DNA from: Rhodococcus zopfii NBRC 100606 = JCM 9919
GTDB taxonomy: Bacteria; Actinomycetota; Actinomycetes; Mycobacteriales; Mycobacteriaceae
Assembly: GCF_001895025.1 (NCBI RefSeq)
Contig: NZ_BCXI01000040.1
Coordinates: 22,568 to 86,567, forward strand
Reading direction: 5' to 3'
Length of the DNA stretch: 64,000 nucleotides
The notes below the pieces were generated by a model, which saw nothing but the letters and a program-made list of their open reading frames with translations, was not told the origin of the DNA and searched no databases. Both the position numbers and the translations under genes were made by a program. This document shows, one piece after another, positions 18,976-27,078 of this stretch. How positions within the stretch are numbered: the stretch's first letter is position 1; every line of letters starts with the position of its first letter.

Positions 18976-19725
18976 TCATAGCAGCTCACCGATTACGCAC
19001 AGCGGCAAATGGATCCAGCCCTCCCGGGCCGCTACAGCCCGCTGCGCCGCATCGGGCCGGGTAGTTCTTCCGAGCGCTGCAGCTCGGGCGACAAGGCCGG
19101 CGACAACCGCATCGAACGCGTCGTCGGAGGCGACACAGAGATCCCGGAAGCCGCCGAGCCTCAGTTCTGGAAGGGCTCGTTCCAGTGCAGCCACCGATGC
19201 GGCCCGCGCCTCACAGTTCTTCGCGCTCTTGTAGCCCTTGAAGGGCAGGTTCCAGCCCCGCAGCGCAGCGGCGGGATACACCTCGACCACGGCCCCGTCC
19301 ACCCGGTCGACATCCACCCCGACGGCCTCGAGTTCTGCGAGCAGGCCCGCACACCGGAGCGCCACATGCGCGATGAGATCCGCGGACACACTCAGCGGGA
19401 CGATTCCCGTTTCGGCATGCACGACGCGGTCCGTCGACCGCCGGACCAACGGGAGGCGTCCCGAGCGGCTGCTCAGGACGCGTTCGCGCGAGTGTTCCAG
19501 GCGGTGGTGCGCGGCGACGAAGTCCACGAACCCATCGGGCCAGCCGAACGGTGCGTCGATGCCGCTCCGGTCCGCCGCGGCCACCGCGTTCACGACGTCC
19601 CGGTCGGTGGCGCCGAGCCGTAACTCCAGAACGGTCGCGGTGCCGTGTTCCCAGGCGAGGGTGGCGACCGCCGTCTTCGCCGGCTCCGCCGCGAGGTCGA
19701 CTCCTACCGTCTGCACCCACGTCAC
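18976..19725 (-). CDS. DUF429 protein, predicted RNase H-fold nuclease
   Basis: 249 aa with the DUF429 pattern: an N-terminal GVDLAAEP strand with an acidic residue, SGIDAPFGWP in the middle, VEVYPAAALRGW and a C-terminal DDAFDAVVAGLVARAAALG helix. The fold is RNase H-like, and the acidic residues would bind metal. GTG at 19725 or 19716 are both possible starts; ribosome sites are weak. It is convergent with benE and points away from the tiny gene at 19834. Biological role unknown. Confidence 0.75.
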   Translation of the reverse strand: MTWVQTVGVDLAAEPAKTAVATLAWEHGTATVLELRLGATDRDVVNAVAAADRSGIDAPFGWPDGFVDFVAAHHRLEHSRERVLSSRSGRLPLVRRSTDRVVHAETGIVPLSVSADLIAHVALRCAGLLAELEAVGVDVDRVDGAVVEVYPAAALRGWNLPFKGYKSAKNCEARAASVAALERALPELRLGGFRDLCVASDDAFDAVVAGLVARAAALGRTTRPDAAQRAVAAREGWIHLPLCVIGELL

Positions 19726-19833
19726 GGTATCCGCTGCGCACCCCGAAGTGTCCCCCTCGGCGCCGGCACGTGGCTTACGTTCCGCATTCGTGTCACGGTG
19801 GAGGCGGAGATTCCTTCCAGGAGGTGCAACACC

Positions 19834-19992
19834 ATGGAGCACACCCAGCCCAGCGGCGCCGCGCAGGAATGCCCGGACTGCCACGCACTCGCCGCAGACC
19901 TCGAAGCGCACAAGCAATGGCACTCCAGGGTCGTCCACGACCTCGCCGTCGCCGTCGAGAAGGAAGTGGACAGACGGACGAAGACACCCTGA
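19834..19992 (+). CDS. 52-aa protein with C2H2 zinc-finger-like motif
   Basis: Very short gene with an excellent ribosome site (CCAGGAGGTG) seven bases before the ATG. The protein contains CPDC-x9-H-x3-H within residues 14-31, a spacing that resembles a C2H2 zinc finger, then a charged helix ending in RRTKTP. I do not recognise a named family. It starts ~109 bp from the divergent DUF429 gene and 44 bp before the membrane hydrolase gene, with which it is probably co-transcribed. Confidence 0.6.
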   Translation: MEHTQPSGAAQECPDCHALAADLEAHKQWHSRVVHDLAVAVEKEVDRRTKTP

Positions 19993-20036
19993 CCGGAGCC
20001 GGTCCGCGATCCGGTCGCGCCGGAGGGGGACGGTGG

Positions 20037-21596
20037 ATGCGCTGGTGGCCTCTTGCGGCCGCTGCGGCGCTCGTCGTGCTGCTCGCCGCAACGAACGCGA
20101 TCCCCACCTGGCCGGGGCTGATCCACCTGGTGGCACTGCCGCCGCTGGATCAGTTCACCGACCTGCGGCTCCTGCTGTCGCGGGCGTCGTCGTGGCCAGT
20201 GTTCCTGACGTTGCTCGCCGGCGTGACCGCAGCCCGGGTGGTGTTCATGGCATGGCTTTTGGGCGGCCTCGACACCCGCCGCCTGCGCTTCGCGGCCCTG
20301 TTCTACACGATCGCGTCGGGACCGGTACTGCTGGCGGCGATGGCCGACGCCTCCGCGTACGCGGTCCTGTACTCCCGGCTGTTCTGGCCCGCCGTCGCCC
20401 TGATCGGGGTGCTGGTACTCACCCTCGGCCCGGTGCCGTGGCAGGGCGGATCCAAGTTGTCCGAGGCCGTCGCGCTGACCTGGCGACGGGGGCTGCGGCT
20501 GGAGGTGATGCTGCCGTACTGCGCGGTGATCCTGGCGCTGGGTGCCGTGGCCGACAGACTCCCGGTCCTTACCGTGCCGCTCGTGCCGGTCTCGGCCGTC
20601 GCGACCGGCCTGACGATCCGGGCGATGGACCGACCGTCGCTGCGCCGGCCGGGGGCGGCCTTGGCCGCGCTCACCGCGGTGCTCACCGCCGCGTCGGTCG
20701 CGTTCGTCGCGACCCCCGGGTATACCGAGCCGGAACCCGGCCCACCACAACCGGGTTCGCTGCTGATCCTGTCCGGAATCAACTCGGCGTCGGGCCGGGG
20801 CCGTATCTACGCGACAGACGTGCACCGCCTCGGTTATCGCTGCGAGCAGGTGTACTACTTCTCGTATGCCGGGCCGGGCGACGGGCAGCCGCAGGGAGAT
20901 GCGACCTGCCCGATTCGCACCGGAACCCCCTACGGGCCGGACGACACCCAGCGGCCGTTCCACGAGCAGGTCGATCTGTTCGCCGAGCAGGCGACCGCAC
21001 TGCCTCGACCACTCGTGGTCGCCGCGCACTCGCACGCCGTCTGGGTGGTGTGGGAAGCCGTCGCCACCGGGCGGGTCGACGTCGACACGCTGCTGCTGGT
21101 CGGCGCGTTTCCGAGCACCCCGACCGGCTACCCCCCACCGCACGTGGACGAGCCCGGCCGCGTCCTGGGCGACCTGCTGCGGGTCGCCGCACCGGCCGCC
21201 GACCTGGTCCGCTTCCACTTCGACCCGGACTCCCCCGCCGCGCGGGAACTGCTCGGCACGAAGGGAGCTGCGGAATCCATTCTTGCTCAGCCACTTCCAC
21301 AAAGCGTGCGCGCTCTGAGCCTGCCCGCGGCCACCGACCTGCCCTTGATCGCGGACGGCCGGCGGCTCGATGTCGAACGAAACGGGTGCCCGGCGCGCGT
21401 CGCCCACCCGAACCTGCCCACATCGGCAGCATTCGAGGACGCGACGATCCGCTTCCTGAACGGCCGCCCTCCCCCACCGTGCCCGCCGTGGCGGGACTGG
21501 GGCGCCGTGGCCGTACGGCCGTTCGGAGTGCCCTCGGGACAGGCACGGCGACAACGCCGAGGATCGCCGACGCGAGGGACCGCCGAAGGAGCATGA
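20037..21596 (+). CDS. membrane protein with C-terminal alpha/beta-hydrolase-like domain
   Basis: 519 aa. ATG at 20037 follows GGAGGGGGA. Six to seven hydrophobic segments occupy residues ~1-230. The remaining ~290 residues, probably outside the membrane, look like an alpha/beta hydrolase: LLILSGINSASG strand, FSYAGPG, then VVAAHSHAVWVVWEA at the nucleophile-elbow position and further strands. The elbow reads A-H-S-H-A rather than G-x-S-x-G. I do not recognise a characterised homologue. The C-terminal 25 residues are Arg-rich and low complexity. Confidence 0.6.
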   Translation: MRWWPLAAAAALVVLLAATNAIPTWPGLIHLVALPPLDQFTDLRLLLSRASSWPVFLTLLAGVTAARVVFMAWLLGGLDTRRLRFAALFYTIASGPVLLAAMADASAYAVLYSRLFWPAVALIGVLVLTLGPVPWQGGSKLSEAVALTWRRGLRLEVMLPYCAVILALGAVADRLPVLTVPLVPVSAVATGLTIRAMDRPSLRRPGAALAALTAVLTAASVAFVATPGYTEPEPGPPQPGSLLILSGINSASGRGRIYATDVHRLGYRCEQVYYFSYAGPGDGQPQGDATCPIRTGTPYGPDDTQRPFHEQVDLFAEQATALPRPLVVAAHSHAVWVVWEAVATGRVDVDTLLLVGAFPSTPTGYPPPHVDEPGRVLGDLLRVAAPAADLVRFHFDPDSPAARELLGTKGAAESILAQPLPQSVRALSLPAATDLPLIADGRRLDVERNGCPARVAHPNLPTSAAFEDATIRFLNGRPPPPCPPWRDWGAVAVRPFGVPSGQARRQRRGSPTRGTAEGA

Positions 21597-21728
21597 TGGA
21601 GGCGTGACACCTGCGTCGCCCGAAAAATGCGATTCGGTTCCCTCGGCCGGCTCCCTGGCAAATGACGTTGCGCCGCAACATTACGGCTGAGCGCCCCCGT
21701 GAGCGCCACACGATGAGGAGCAACGGTC

Positions 21729-22148
21729 ATGACATCGATTCAACCCGCCGGCGGCGAGAACGGCGGCGCGACGATGGCCCGCCCGAACTCGTCGGGCCTC
21801 GCGGACGTCATCGACACCATTCTCGACAAGGGCCTCGTCATCGACGCGTTCGTGCGGGTCTCTCTCGTCGGCATCGAACTCGTTACCATCGACGCCCGCA
21901 TCGTCGTCGCCAGTGTCGACACATACCTGCGCTTCGCCGAGGCCGTCAATCGGCTCGAGATCTCCCAGACCGAACCGAAGGGCCTGCCCGACATCGTCGG
22001 TGATGTCGGCGGCAAGGCCGTCGAGAGCGCAGCCAAGCACAAGACCAACAGTGCCCTGGACTCGGCGGCCGAGAAGATCCTCAGGTTCCTCGACGACGTC
22101 TCCGAACAGCGCCGGAGCACCCCGCGCCCCAGGCGCAGGCAGCAGTGA
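21729..22148 (+). CDS. gvpA: gas vesicle structural protein GvpA/GvpJ-like (solitary)
   Basis: 139 aa. Residues ~20-80 match gas-vesicle shell proteins closely: [20 protein letters not shown], then [20 protein letters not shown], then 'TYLRFAEAV'. The ~60-residue C-terminal tail is longer than in cyanobacterial GvpA, as in actinobacterial or GvpJ/M forms. ATG at 21729 has GAGG upstream. None of the accessory genes (gvpF, G, K, L, N, O, S) needed for vesicle assembly occurs in the window, so its job here is unclear. Confidence 0.82.
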   Translation: MTSIQPAGGENGGATMARPNSSGLADVIDTILDKGLVIDAFVRVSLVGIELVTIDARIVVASVDTYLRFAEAVNRLEISQTEPKGLPDIVGDVGGKAVESAAKHKTNSALDSAAEKILRFLDDVSEQRRSTPRPRRRQQ

Positions 22149-22212
22149 CACCCGGTCAGGACGACGACCGCGGAATCGGAGACCGAGAAAACCGACCAAC
22201 CGGGAGCAGGGA

Positions 22213-22857
22213 ATGGGCCTCATCCACATCGAACTGTTCGCAACCGTCGACCTCGTCGGGCAGGCGCCCGGCGGCCCCGACGAGGACCCGGTGGGGTTCC
22301 GGTTCGGCGGCTGGCAAGCACCTCTGCTGGACGAGGTCACCGGAGCGCAGGTCGGTGCCGCATACGAGGGCACGGACGCTCTCCTGCTCGGCCGGCGGAC
22401 GTACGACATCTTTGCCGCCTATTGGCCGTACCAGGAGGGTGGTGAGGACAACGACATTGCCACGCTCTTCAACAGCGTCCCGAAGTACGTGGCCTCCCGC
22501 GGCAGGCCCGACCTCTCGTGGTCCGGGACGACGCAGCTCGGCCCGGACCTGGCAGACGCGGTGCGCGAGATCCGTGACCGGCACGAGCACGTCAAGGTCG
22601 TCGGGAGCCTGAATCTGGTGCAGACCCTGCTGCGCGAGAAACTCTTCGATCGGCTCGACCTCTGGGTGCACCCGATCGTGCTCGGCGTCGGTAAGAAGGT
22701 GTTCGACGGGGGCGCGGTGCCCACGAACGTCACCCTCCTCGAACCGCCCGTGGCCGGCCCGAAGGGTGTCGTGTTCCTGCGCTATGGGCTCGCCGGCGGC
22801 ACGCCGGGGACGGGAGACATGAGCGCACCCGATCGCGGTGTCGGACGGAGCGACTGA
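22213..22857 (+). CDS. dihydrofolate reductase-family / RibD C-terminal-like reductase
   Basis: 214 aa single-domain protein of the RibD-C/DHFR-like group common in actinobacteria (TDALLLGRRTYDIFAAYW near the first third, VVGSLNLVQTLL for the NADPH loop, 'IVLGVGKKVF' near the end). Likely an NADPH-dependent reductase of unknown substrate; many relatives are not true DHFRs. ATG at 22213 follows GGGAGCAGGGA, 64 bp after the gas vesicle gene, so they may share a transcript. Confidence 0.8.
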   Translation: MGLIHIELFATVDLVGQAPGGPDEDPVGFRFGGWQAPLLDEVTGAQVGAAYEGTDALLLGRRTYDIFAAYWPYQEGGEDNDIATLFNSVPKYVASRGRPDLSWSGTTQLGPDLADAVREIRDRHEHVKVVGSLNLVQTLLREKLFDRLDLWVHPIVLGVGKKVFDGGAVPTNVTLLEPPVAGPKGVVFLRYGLAGGTPGTGDMSAPDRGVGRSD

Positions 22858-23258
22858 AGCGGCGTCCGCCAGACGGGCCTGCCTGTCCGGCCGTTTCGGC
22901 TACCCGGTGAGGTGCATGGGCGTGACATGCCGGTGCGGCAGAGGATCTCCACGACAGCACCGGGATCGATCGATCCAGTAGCGCCGCGCTCGACGTGGTG
23001 GGCGACTCGAGGTAGTCGCCGAAACACACGAACGCCGATCGCGGCTTGCCTGGGCAGCAAGCGAATAGTCGCGCCGACCCGATCACCGCCGTCACAGCCG
23101 CTACGGGTACTGCTCCGCATGGGCGATCTGACCAGGATCGTTCCCCGGGTGCCTCTTTCGAGACTCGCACCCTGATGACACTGCTCCGGTTGTGCCCGAG
23201 GACCCTCCCCCCGGACCGTGAAGCAGGCGATCCCCAGGACCGGAGCAGGCGCAGCCTC
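22858..23258. other. 401-bp gap with no supported gene
   Basis: Both strands carry short open frames (for example 22912-23175 rightward and 22782-23120 leftward), but none has a ribosome site, a family motif or convincing codon usage. The region lies between two convergent genes (DHFR-like and rsgA). It may be decayed sequence. I see no terminator hairpin with a T-run. Confidence 0.4.
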
Positions 23259-24311
23259 TCAGCGGTCGCGGTAGTACGCCCGGATCGCTCGGCTCATCAC
23301 CTTGGCCTCCCGGGTACGCTCGTGCCGCAACCGAGCATCCGAGCGGGCCGCAACCCAGGCGTTCTCGCGCCGCAGCTTGCGATGACTCTCCACCCGCCGC
23401 GCGTCGAGGTCGCCGTCCTCGACGGCGGCGCGGACCGCACATCCCGGCTCGCTCTCGTGCGCGCAGTCGGTGAATCGGCAGTGTTGCGCGAGCTCGTCGA
23501 CCTCGGGGAAGGCCGCGGCGATACCGGCACCCGCCTCCCACATCCCGACGCCGCGCAGCCCCGGTGTGTCGATGAGGGTCAGTCCGTCACCCAGAGGAAA
23601 CATCTCCCGCTCGGTGGTGGTGTGACGGCCTTTGCCGTCGCGCTGTCGCACCGGTGCCGTCGCCTGGATCTCGCGCCCGCACAATGCGTTGACCAGAGTC
23701 GATTTCCCGGCGCCGGATGCGCCGACGAACACGACGGTGCCGTGGATCCGGTCGCGCAACTCGCTCAGGCCGGATCCGTTCGGCGCGCACACCTCCACTA
23801 CCGAAGCCCCGGGTGCGACCGCGGAGATCCCGCTGAACACCGGTTCGGTCGCGAGGTCGGCTTTCGTCAGCGCTACGACCGGCTGCGCACCGCTGTCCCA
23901 GGCCAGTGCCAGCAGGCGTTCCACGCGTCCCGGGTCGAGCGCGGTATCCGCTGCCACCGTCACCACGACGGTATCGACATTGGCGGCGAGGACCTGTTCC
24001 TCCGAACGTCCCGATGCGTCGGCACGACGGATCACCCCGACCCGCGGCAGCACCGCGCAGACCGCACCGATCGTGTCGCCCTCGGTGGCGGGTTCGCGCA
24101 CGATCACCCAGTCGCCGGTGCACACGTGGTGGCCGGACGGCCGCACTCGGAGCGGTCCCGCCGACGTGACGGCCTCGCCGCAGCCCCGGGTGACACGCAC
24201 GATCCGCCCGGGTGATCCGTGAATATCACTGCCCGCGAATCGCTCTGCGATCTGCGGGGTCCAGCCGTACGCGGCCAGCGATTCGATTCCGGGTGGGACA
24301 TCGACGTTCAC
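23259..24311 (-). CDS. rsgA: ribosome small-subunit-dependent GTPase A
   Basis: 350 aa YjeQ/RsgA, a circularly permuted GTPase that assists 30S maturation. The order G4 (ALTKAD), G1 (GASGAGKST), G3 (IDTPG) shows the permutation. The N-terminal OB-fold region precedes it, and the zinc knuckle CRFTDCAHESEPGC follows. GTG at 24311 is chosen because CAGGAG sits eight bases upstream. Its promoter region is shared with the divergent gpsA (226 bp). Confidence 0.92.
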   Translation of the reverse strand: MNVDVPPGIESLAAYGWTPQIAERFAGSDIHGSPGRIVRVTRGCGEAVTSAGPLRVRPSGHHVCTGDWVIVREPATEGDTIGAVCAVLPRVGVIRRADASGRSEEQVLAANVDTVVVTVAADTALDPGRVERLLALAWDSGAQPVVALTKADLATEPVFSGISAVAPGASVVEVCAPNGSGLSELRDRIHGTVVFVGASGAGKSTLVNALCGREIQATAPVRQRDGKGRHTTTEREMFPLGDGLTLIDTPGLRGVGMWEAGAGIAAAFPEVDELAQHCRFTDCAHESEPGCAVRAAVEDGDLDARRVESHRKLRRENAWVAARSDARLRHERTREAKVMSRAIRAYYRDR

Positions 24312-24536
24312 GGTGGTGCTCCTGAATTCGCGGTGACGCGCGGGTTCCTGTCCCGCTTCGACCGGTTCCGATGGTGAACCCGCCGACCTCGCACCGCAAT
24401 CGAATTTCTCCGGATGTGCGCAAGGATCGAGGGTTGTTCGGTTCCCGACCGCCCGAAATGTCCCCGCCGCATCCAGCGACCTGACACGCTGAGGATCCGT
24501 AGGGCTCGTTGGCAGACCAGGTAGGAGTGATCGCAG

Positions 24537-25544
24537 ATGGCACGTCCGGTTCGCGTCGTCGTTCTCGGTTCCGGCTCGTGGGGGACCACGGTCGCGGGGC
24601 TCGCGGCCCAGAACACGCCGACGCTGGTGTGGTCGCGCAGTTCCGACACCGCGGCGGAGATCAACAAGGAGCACCGGAACAGCCGCTACCTCGGCGACCG
24701 CGAGCTCCCCGCCGACCTGCGGGCCACCGACGACCTGATCGAGGCCGCGCACGAGGCGGATGTGCTGGTCGTGGGGGTGCCCTCGCACGCGGTGCGGGGA
24801 ACGCTCGACCGGATCGCCGACGAGGTGCGCGCCTGGGTACCGGTCGTCTCGCTCGCGAAGGGTCTCGAGCCGGGCACGCGGCTGCGGCCGACCGAGGTGA
24901 TTTCGCAGTGCCTGCCGGGGCATCCGGTCGGGTTGCTCGCCGGACCGAACATCGCCAGCGAGATCGCCGACGGATTGGCCGCCGCGTCGGTGGTGGCGAT
25001 GCAGGACGAGTCGGTCGCGAGCGCGCTGCAACCGTTGTTCGCGTCGAAGGTGTTCCGCGTCTACCGCAATACCGACGTACTCGGCTGCGAGCTGGGTGGG
25101 GTCCTCAAGAACATCGTCGCGATCGCGGCCGGCATGGCCGAGGGACTGGGGGTCGGCGACAACACCCGCGCGATGGTGCTCTCGCGGGGACTCGCCGAGA
25201 TGATCCGGCTCGGCGTGGCGATGGGCGCGCAGCCACGGACCTTTTCCGGCCTGACCGGCATGGGCGATCTGATCGCCACGTGCATGAGCCCGGCGTCGCG
25301 CAACCGCCGGGTCGGTGAGGCGATCGCGCGCGGACTGTCCGTGGAGGAGGCGGTCGCCGAACTGGGGCAGGTCGCCGAGGGTGTCAAGACCGCTCCGACG
25401 GTGATGGAACTCGCCCGTGAGTACGGCGTCGAGATGCCGATCGCCGCCGAGGTCGAGGCGGTGGTTGCGGGGCGTCGAACCCCCACCGAGGCCTATCGCG
25501 GGCTGCGGCGCCGCGCACCCGGTGATGAGGAGGACCTCGTCTGA
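24537..25544 (+). CDS. gpsA: NAD(P)H-dependent glycerol-3-phosphate dehydrogenase
   Basis: 335 aa, standard length. Nucleotide-binding [12 protein letters not shown] is at residues ~9-20. The substrate/catalytic region has [19 protein letters not shown] with the catalytic lysine, and [12 protein letters not shown] follows. It makes sn-glycerol-3-phosphate from dihydroxyacetone phosphate for phospholipids. ATG at 24537 has AGGAG upstream. The G3P-linked importer at 1860-8821 is 16 kb away and not obviously co-regulated. Confidence 0.95.
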   Translation: MARPVRVVVLGSGSWGTTVAGLAAQNTPTLVWSRSSDTAAEINKEHRNSRYLGDRELPADLRATDDLIEAAHEADVLVVGVPSHAVRGTLDRIADEVRAWVPVVSLAKGLEPGTRLRPTEVISQCLPGHPVGLLAGPNIASEIADGLAAASVVAMQDESVASALQPLFASKVFRVYRNTDVLGCELGGVLKNIVAIAAGMAEGLGVGDNTRAMVLSRGLAEMIRLGVAMGAQPRTFSGLTGMGDLIATCMSPASRNRRVGEAIARGLSVEEAVAELGQVAEGVKTAPTVMELAREYGVEMPIAAEVEAVVAGRRTPTEAYRGLRRRAPGDEEDLV

Positions 25545-25620
25545 TCAGCCGGGTATCCGGCTTTCTCGGATTTATCCCAGACATCGAGAGATTTCCCGAT
25601 TTGACTGTTCACGGGCTGAC

Positions 25621-25635
25621 TTGAACACTGTTCAA
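25621..25635. promoter_or_regulatory. perfect 15-bp palindrome abutting a monooxygenase start (TetR-type operator)
   Basis: TTGAACACTGTTCAA, seven-base arms around a central C, ends exactly one base before the GTG start at 25636. A TTGACT at 25601-25606 with AACACT 17 bp downstream is a plausible promoter that this palindrome would cover. Symmetry and size are typical of TetR-family operators. No regulator gene is adjacent. Confidence 0.55.
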
Positions 25636-27078
25636 GTGCTGTCGTTCACGGAAGTCCTCATCATCGGCGCCGGATTCGCGGGGCTCGGCGCGGCCGTGCA
25701 CCTGCACCGTCTCGGCCGGGACGTGCGGGTCCTCGAACGCGCGGATTCCGTCGGCGGGACGTGGCGCGACAACACCTACCCGGGCTGCGAATGCGACATC
25801 CCGCCGGCGCTGTACTCGTACTCGTTCGCACCGCAGGCGACGTGGGCACGCGGCCGCGCCGGGCAACCCGAGATCCTCGCGCACCTGCACGACCTCGCCG
25901 GCGCACCCGGCCTGCGCGAGCGCATCACGTGCGGGGTCGCCGCCACCGGGTGCCGCTGGGACGAACGCACGCAGCGCTGGCACGTCACCACCGACCGGGG
26001 AACCAGCTACGAGTCGCGCTTCCTCATCGTGGCGGTCGGCGCGCTCAACGTACCCCGGATCCCCCGCCCGGCCGGCACCTTCGACGGTCCCGCCGTTCAC
26101 ACCGCCCGATGGGACGACGCGCTCGATCTCACCGGGCGGCACGTCACGGTCGTCGGAACGGGTGCCAGCGCAATACAAGTCGTCCCCCAGGTTGCCGAGG
26201 TCGCGGCTCGCGTCACCGTCGTCCAGCGCACCGCGCCGTGGATCCTGCCGCGGACCCTCCCCCGGCTACCGCTCCCGCGCCCGGTCCGGCGGACACTCGA
26301 ATACTGGCGCGCGGAAGCCCGATCGAGCGCCTTCACTGGGTCACCGGACCGGCTCGAGGCCCGTGCGCTGCGGCACCTGCACGATCAGGTCGCCGATCCG
26401 GCCCTGCGCGAGGCACTGACCCCGCACTACCGGATCGGATGCAAGCGGCTGCTGTTCTCCGACGACTACTACCCCGCGTTGGGTCGCGGGAACGTCGAAC
26501 TGGTCCCGTCACCGCTCGCACGGCTCGCCGGGGACTCCGTCGTCACCGCGGACGGTCGCGAGCACCGCGCCGATGTTCTGGTGTATGCCACGGGGTTTCA
26601 CGTGTCCGGTGCGCTCGCATCGGTCCCGGTGGCCGGGCGGGACGGGAAGATCCTCCTCGAGCAGTGGGCACGCGAGGGTGCGCAGGCGCACCTGGGTATC
26701 ACCGTCGCGGGGTTTCCGAACGCGTTCGTCCTCGGCGGTCCCAACACCGGCCTGGCCCACACCTCGGTTCTCACGATGCTCGAATCCCAGTTCCGTTATG
26801 CCGCGGCAGCAATGGACGCGACCGACCAAGAGGGCGTCGACGCGCTCGAGGTCGACGAGCAGGCACCGGCCCGGTTCGCTGCCGAGATGGCCGACCGGTC
26901 GGCGGGAACGGCGTGGACGTCCGGCTGCGACAGCTGGTACCTCGACCGCGACGGCGTCAACCGATCGCTGTGGCCCGATTGCGCGTGGCGGTACCGGCTG
27001 CGCACTCGTCGATTCGACCGCGAGAACTACCGGGTTCCGGCATCCGTGATCGAGCCGTCACCGGCCTCGTTCCCGTAG
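25636..27078 (+). CDS. flavin-containing / Baeyer-Villiger-type monooxygenase
   Basis: 480 aa. FAD Rossmann GAGFAG is at residues 11-16. The Baeyer-Villiger fingerprint F-x-G-x3-H-x3-W reads FDGPAVHTARWD near residue 155. NADPH Rossmann VVGTGASAIQV follows, and the C-terminal ATGF and NAFVLGGPNTG blocks are present. It should oxygenate ketones or related compounds using NADPH and O2. GTG at 25636 is the first start at the family N-terminus; the longer open frame runs through the end of gpsA. The 3' end overlaps the convergent aconitase gene by 21 bp. Confidence 0.88.
   Translation: MLSFTEVLIIGAGFAGLGAAVHLHRLGRDVRVLERADSVGGTWRDNTYPGCECDIPPALYSYSFAPQATWARGRAGQPEILAHLHDLAGAPGLRERITCGVAATGCRWDERTQRWHVTTDRGTSYESRFLIVAVGALNVPRIPRPAGTFDGPAVHTARWDDALDLTGRHVTVVGTGASAIQVVPQVAEVAARVTVVQRTAPWILPRTLPRLPLPRPVRRTLEYWRAEARSSAFTGSPDRLEARALRHLHDQVADPALREALTPHYRIGCKRLLFSDDYYPALGRGNVELVPSPLARLAGDSVVTADGREHRADVLVYATGFHVSGALASVPVAGRDGKILLEQWAREGAQAHLGITVAGFPNAFVLGGPNTGLAHTSVLTMLESQFRYAAAAMDATDQEGVDALEVDEQAPARFAAEMADRSAGTAWTSGCDSWYLDRDGVNRSLWPDCAWRYRLRTRRFDRENYRVPASVIEPSPASFP

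Noticed and set aside
22912..23175. 87-codon frame in the gap after the DHFR-like gene
   Set aside because: No ribosome site, no recognisable sequence, high Arg/Pro content typical of non-coding GC-rich frames.
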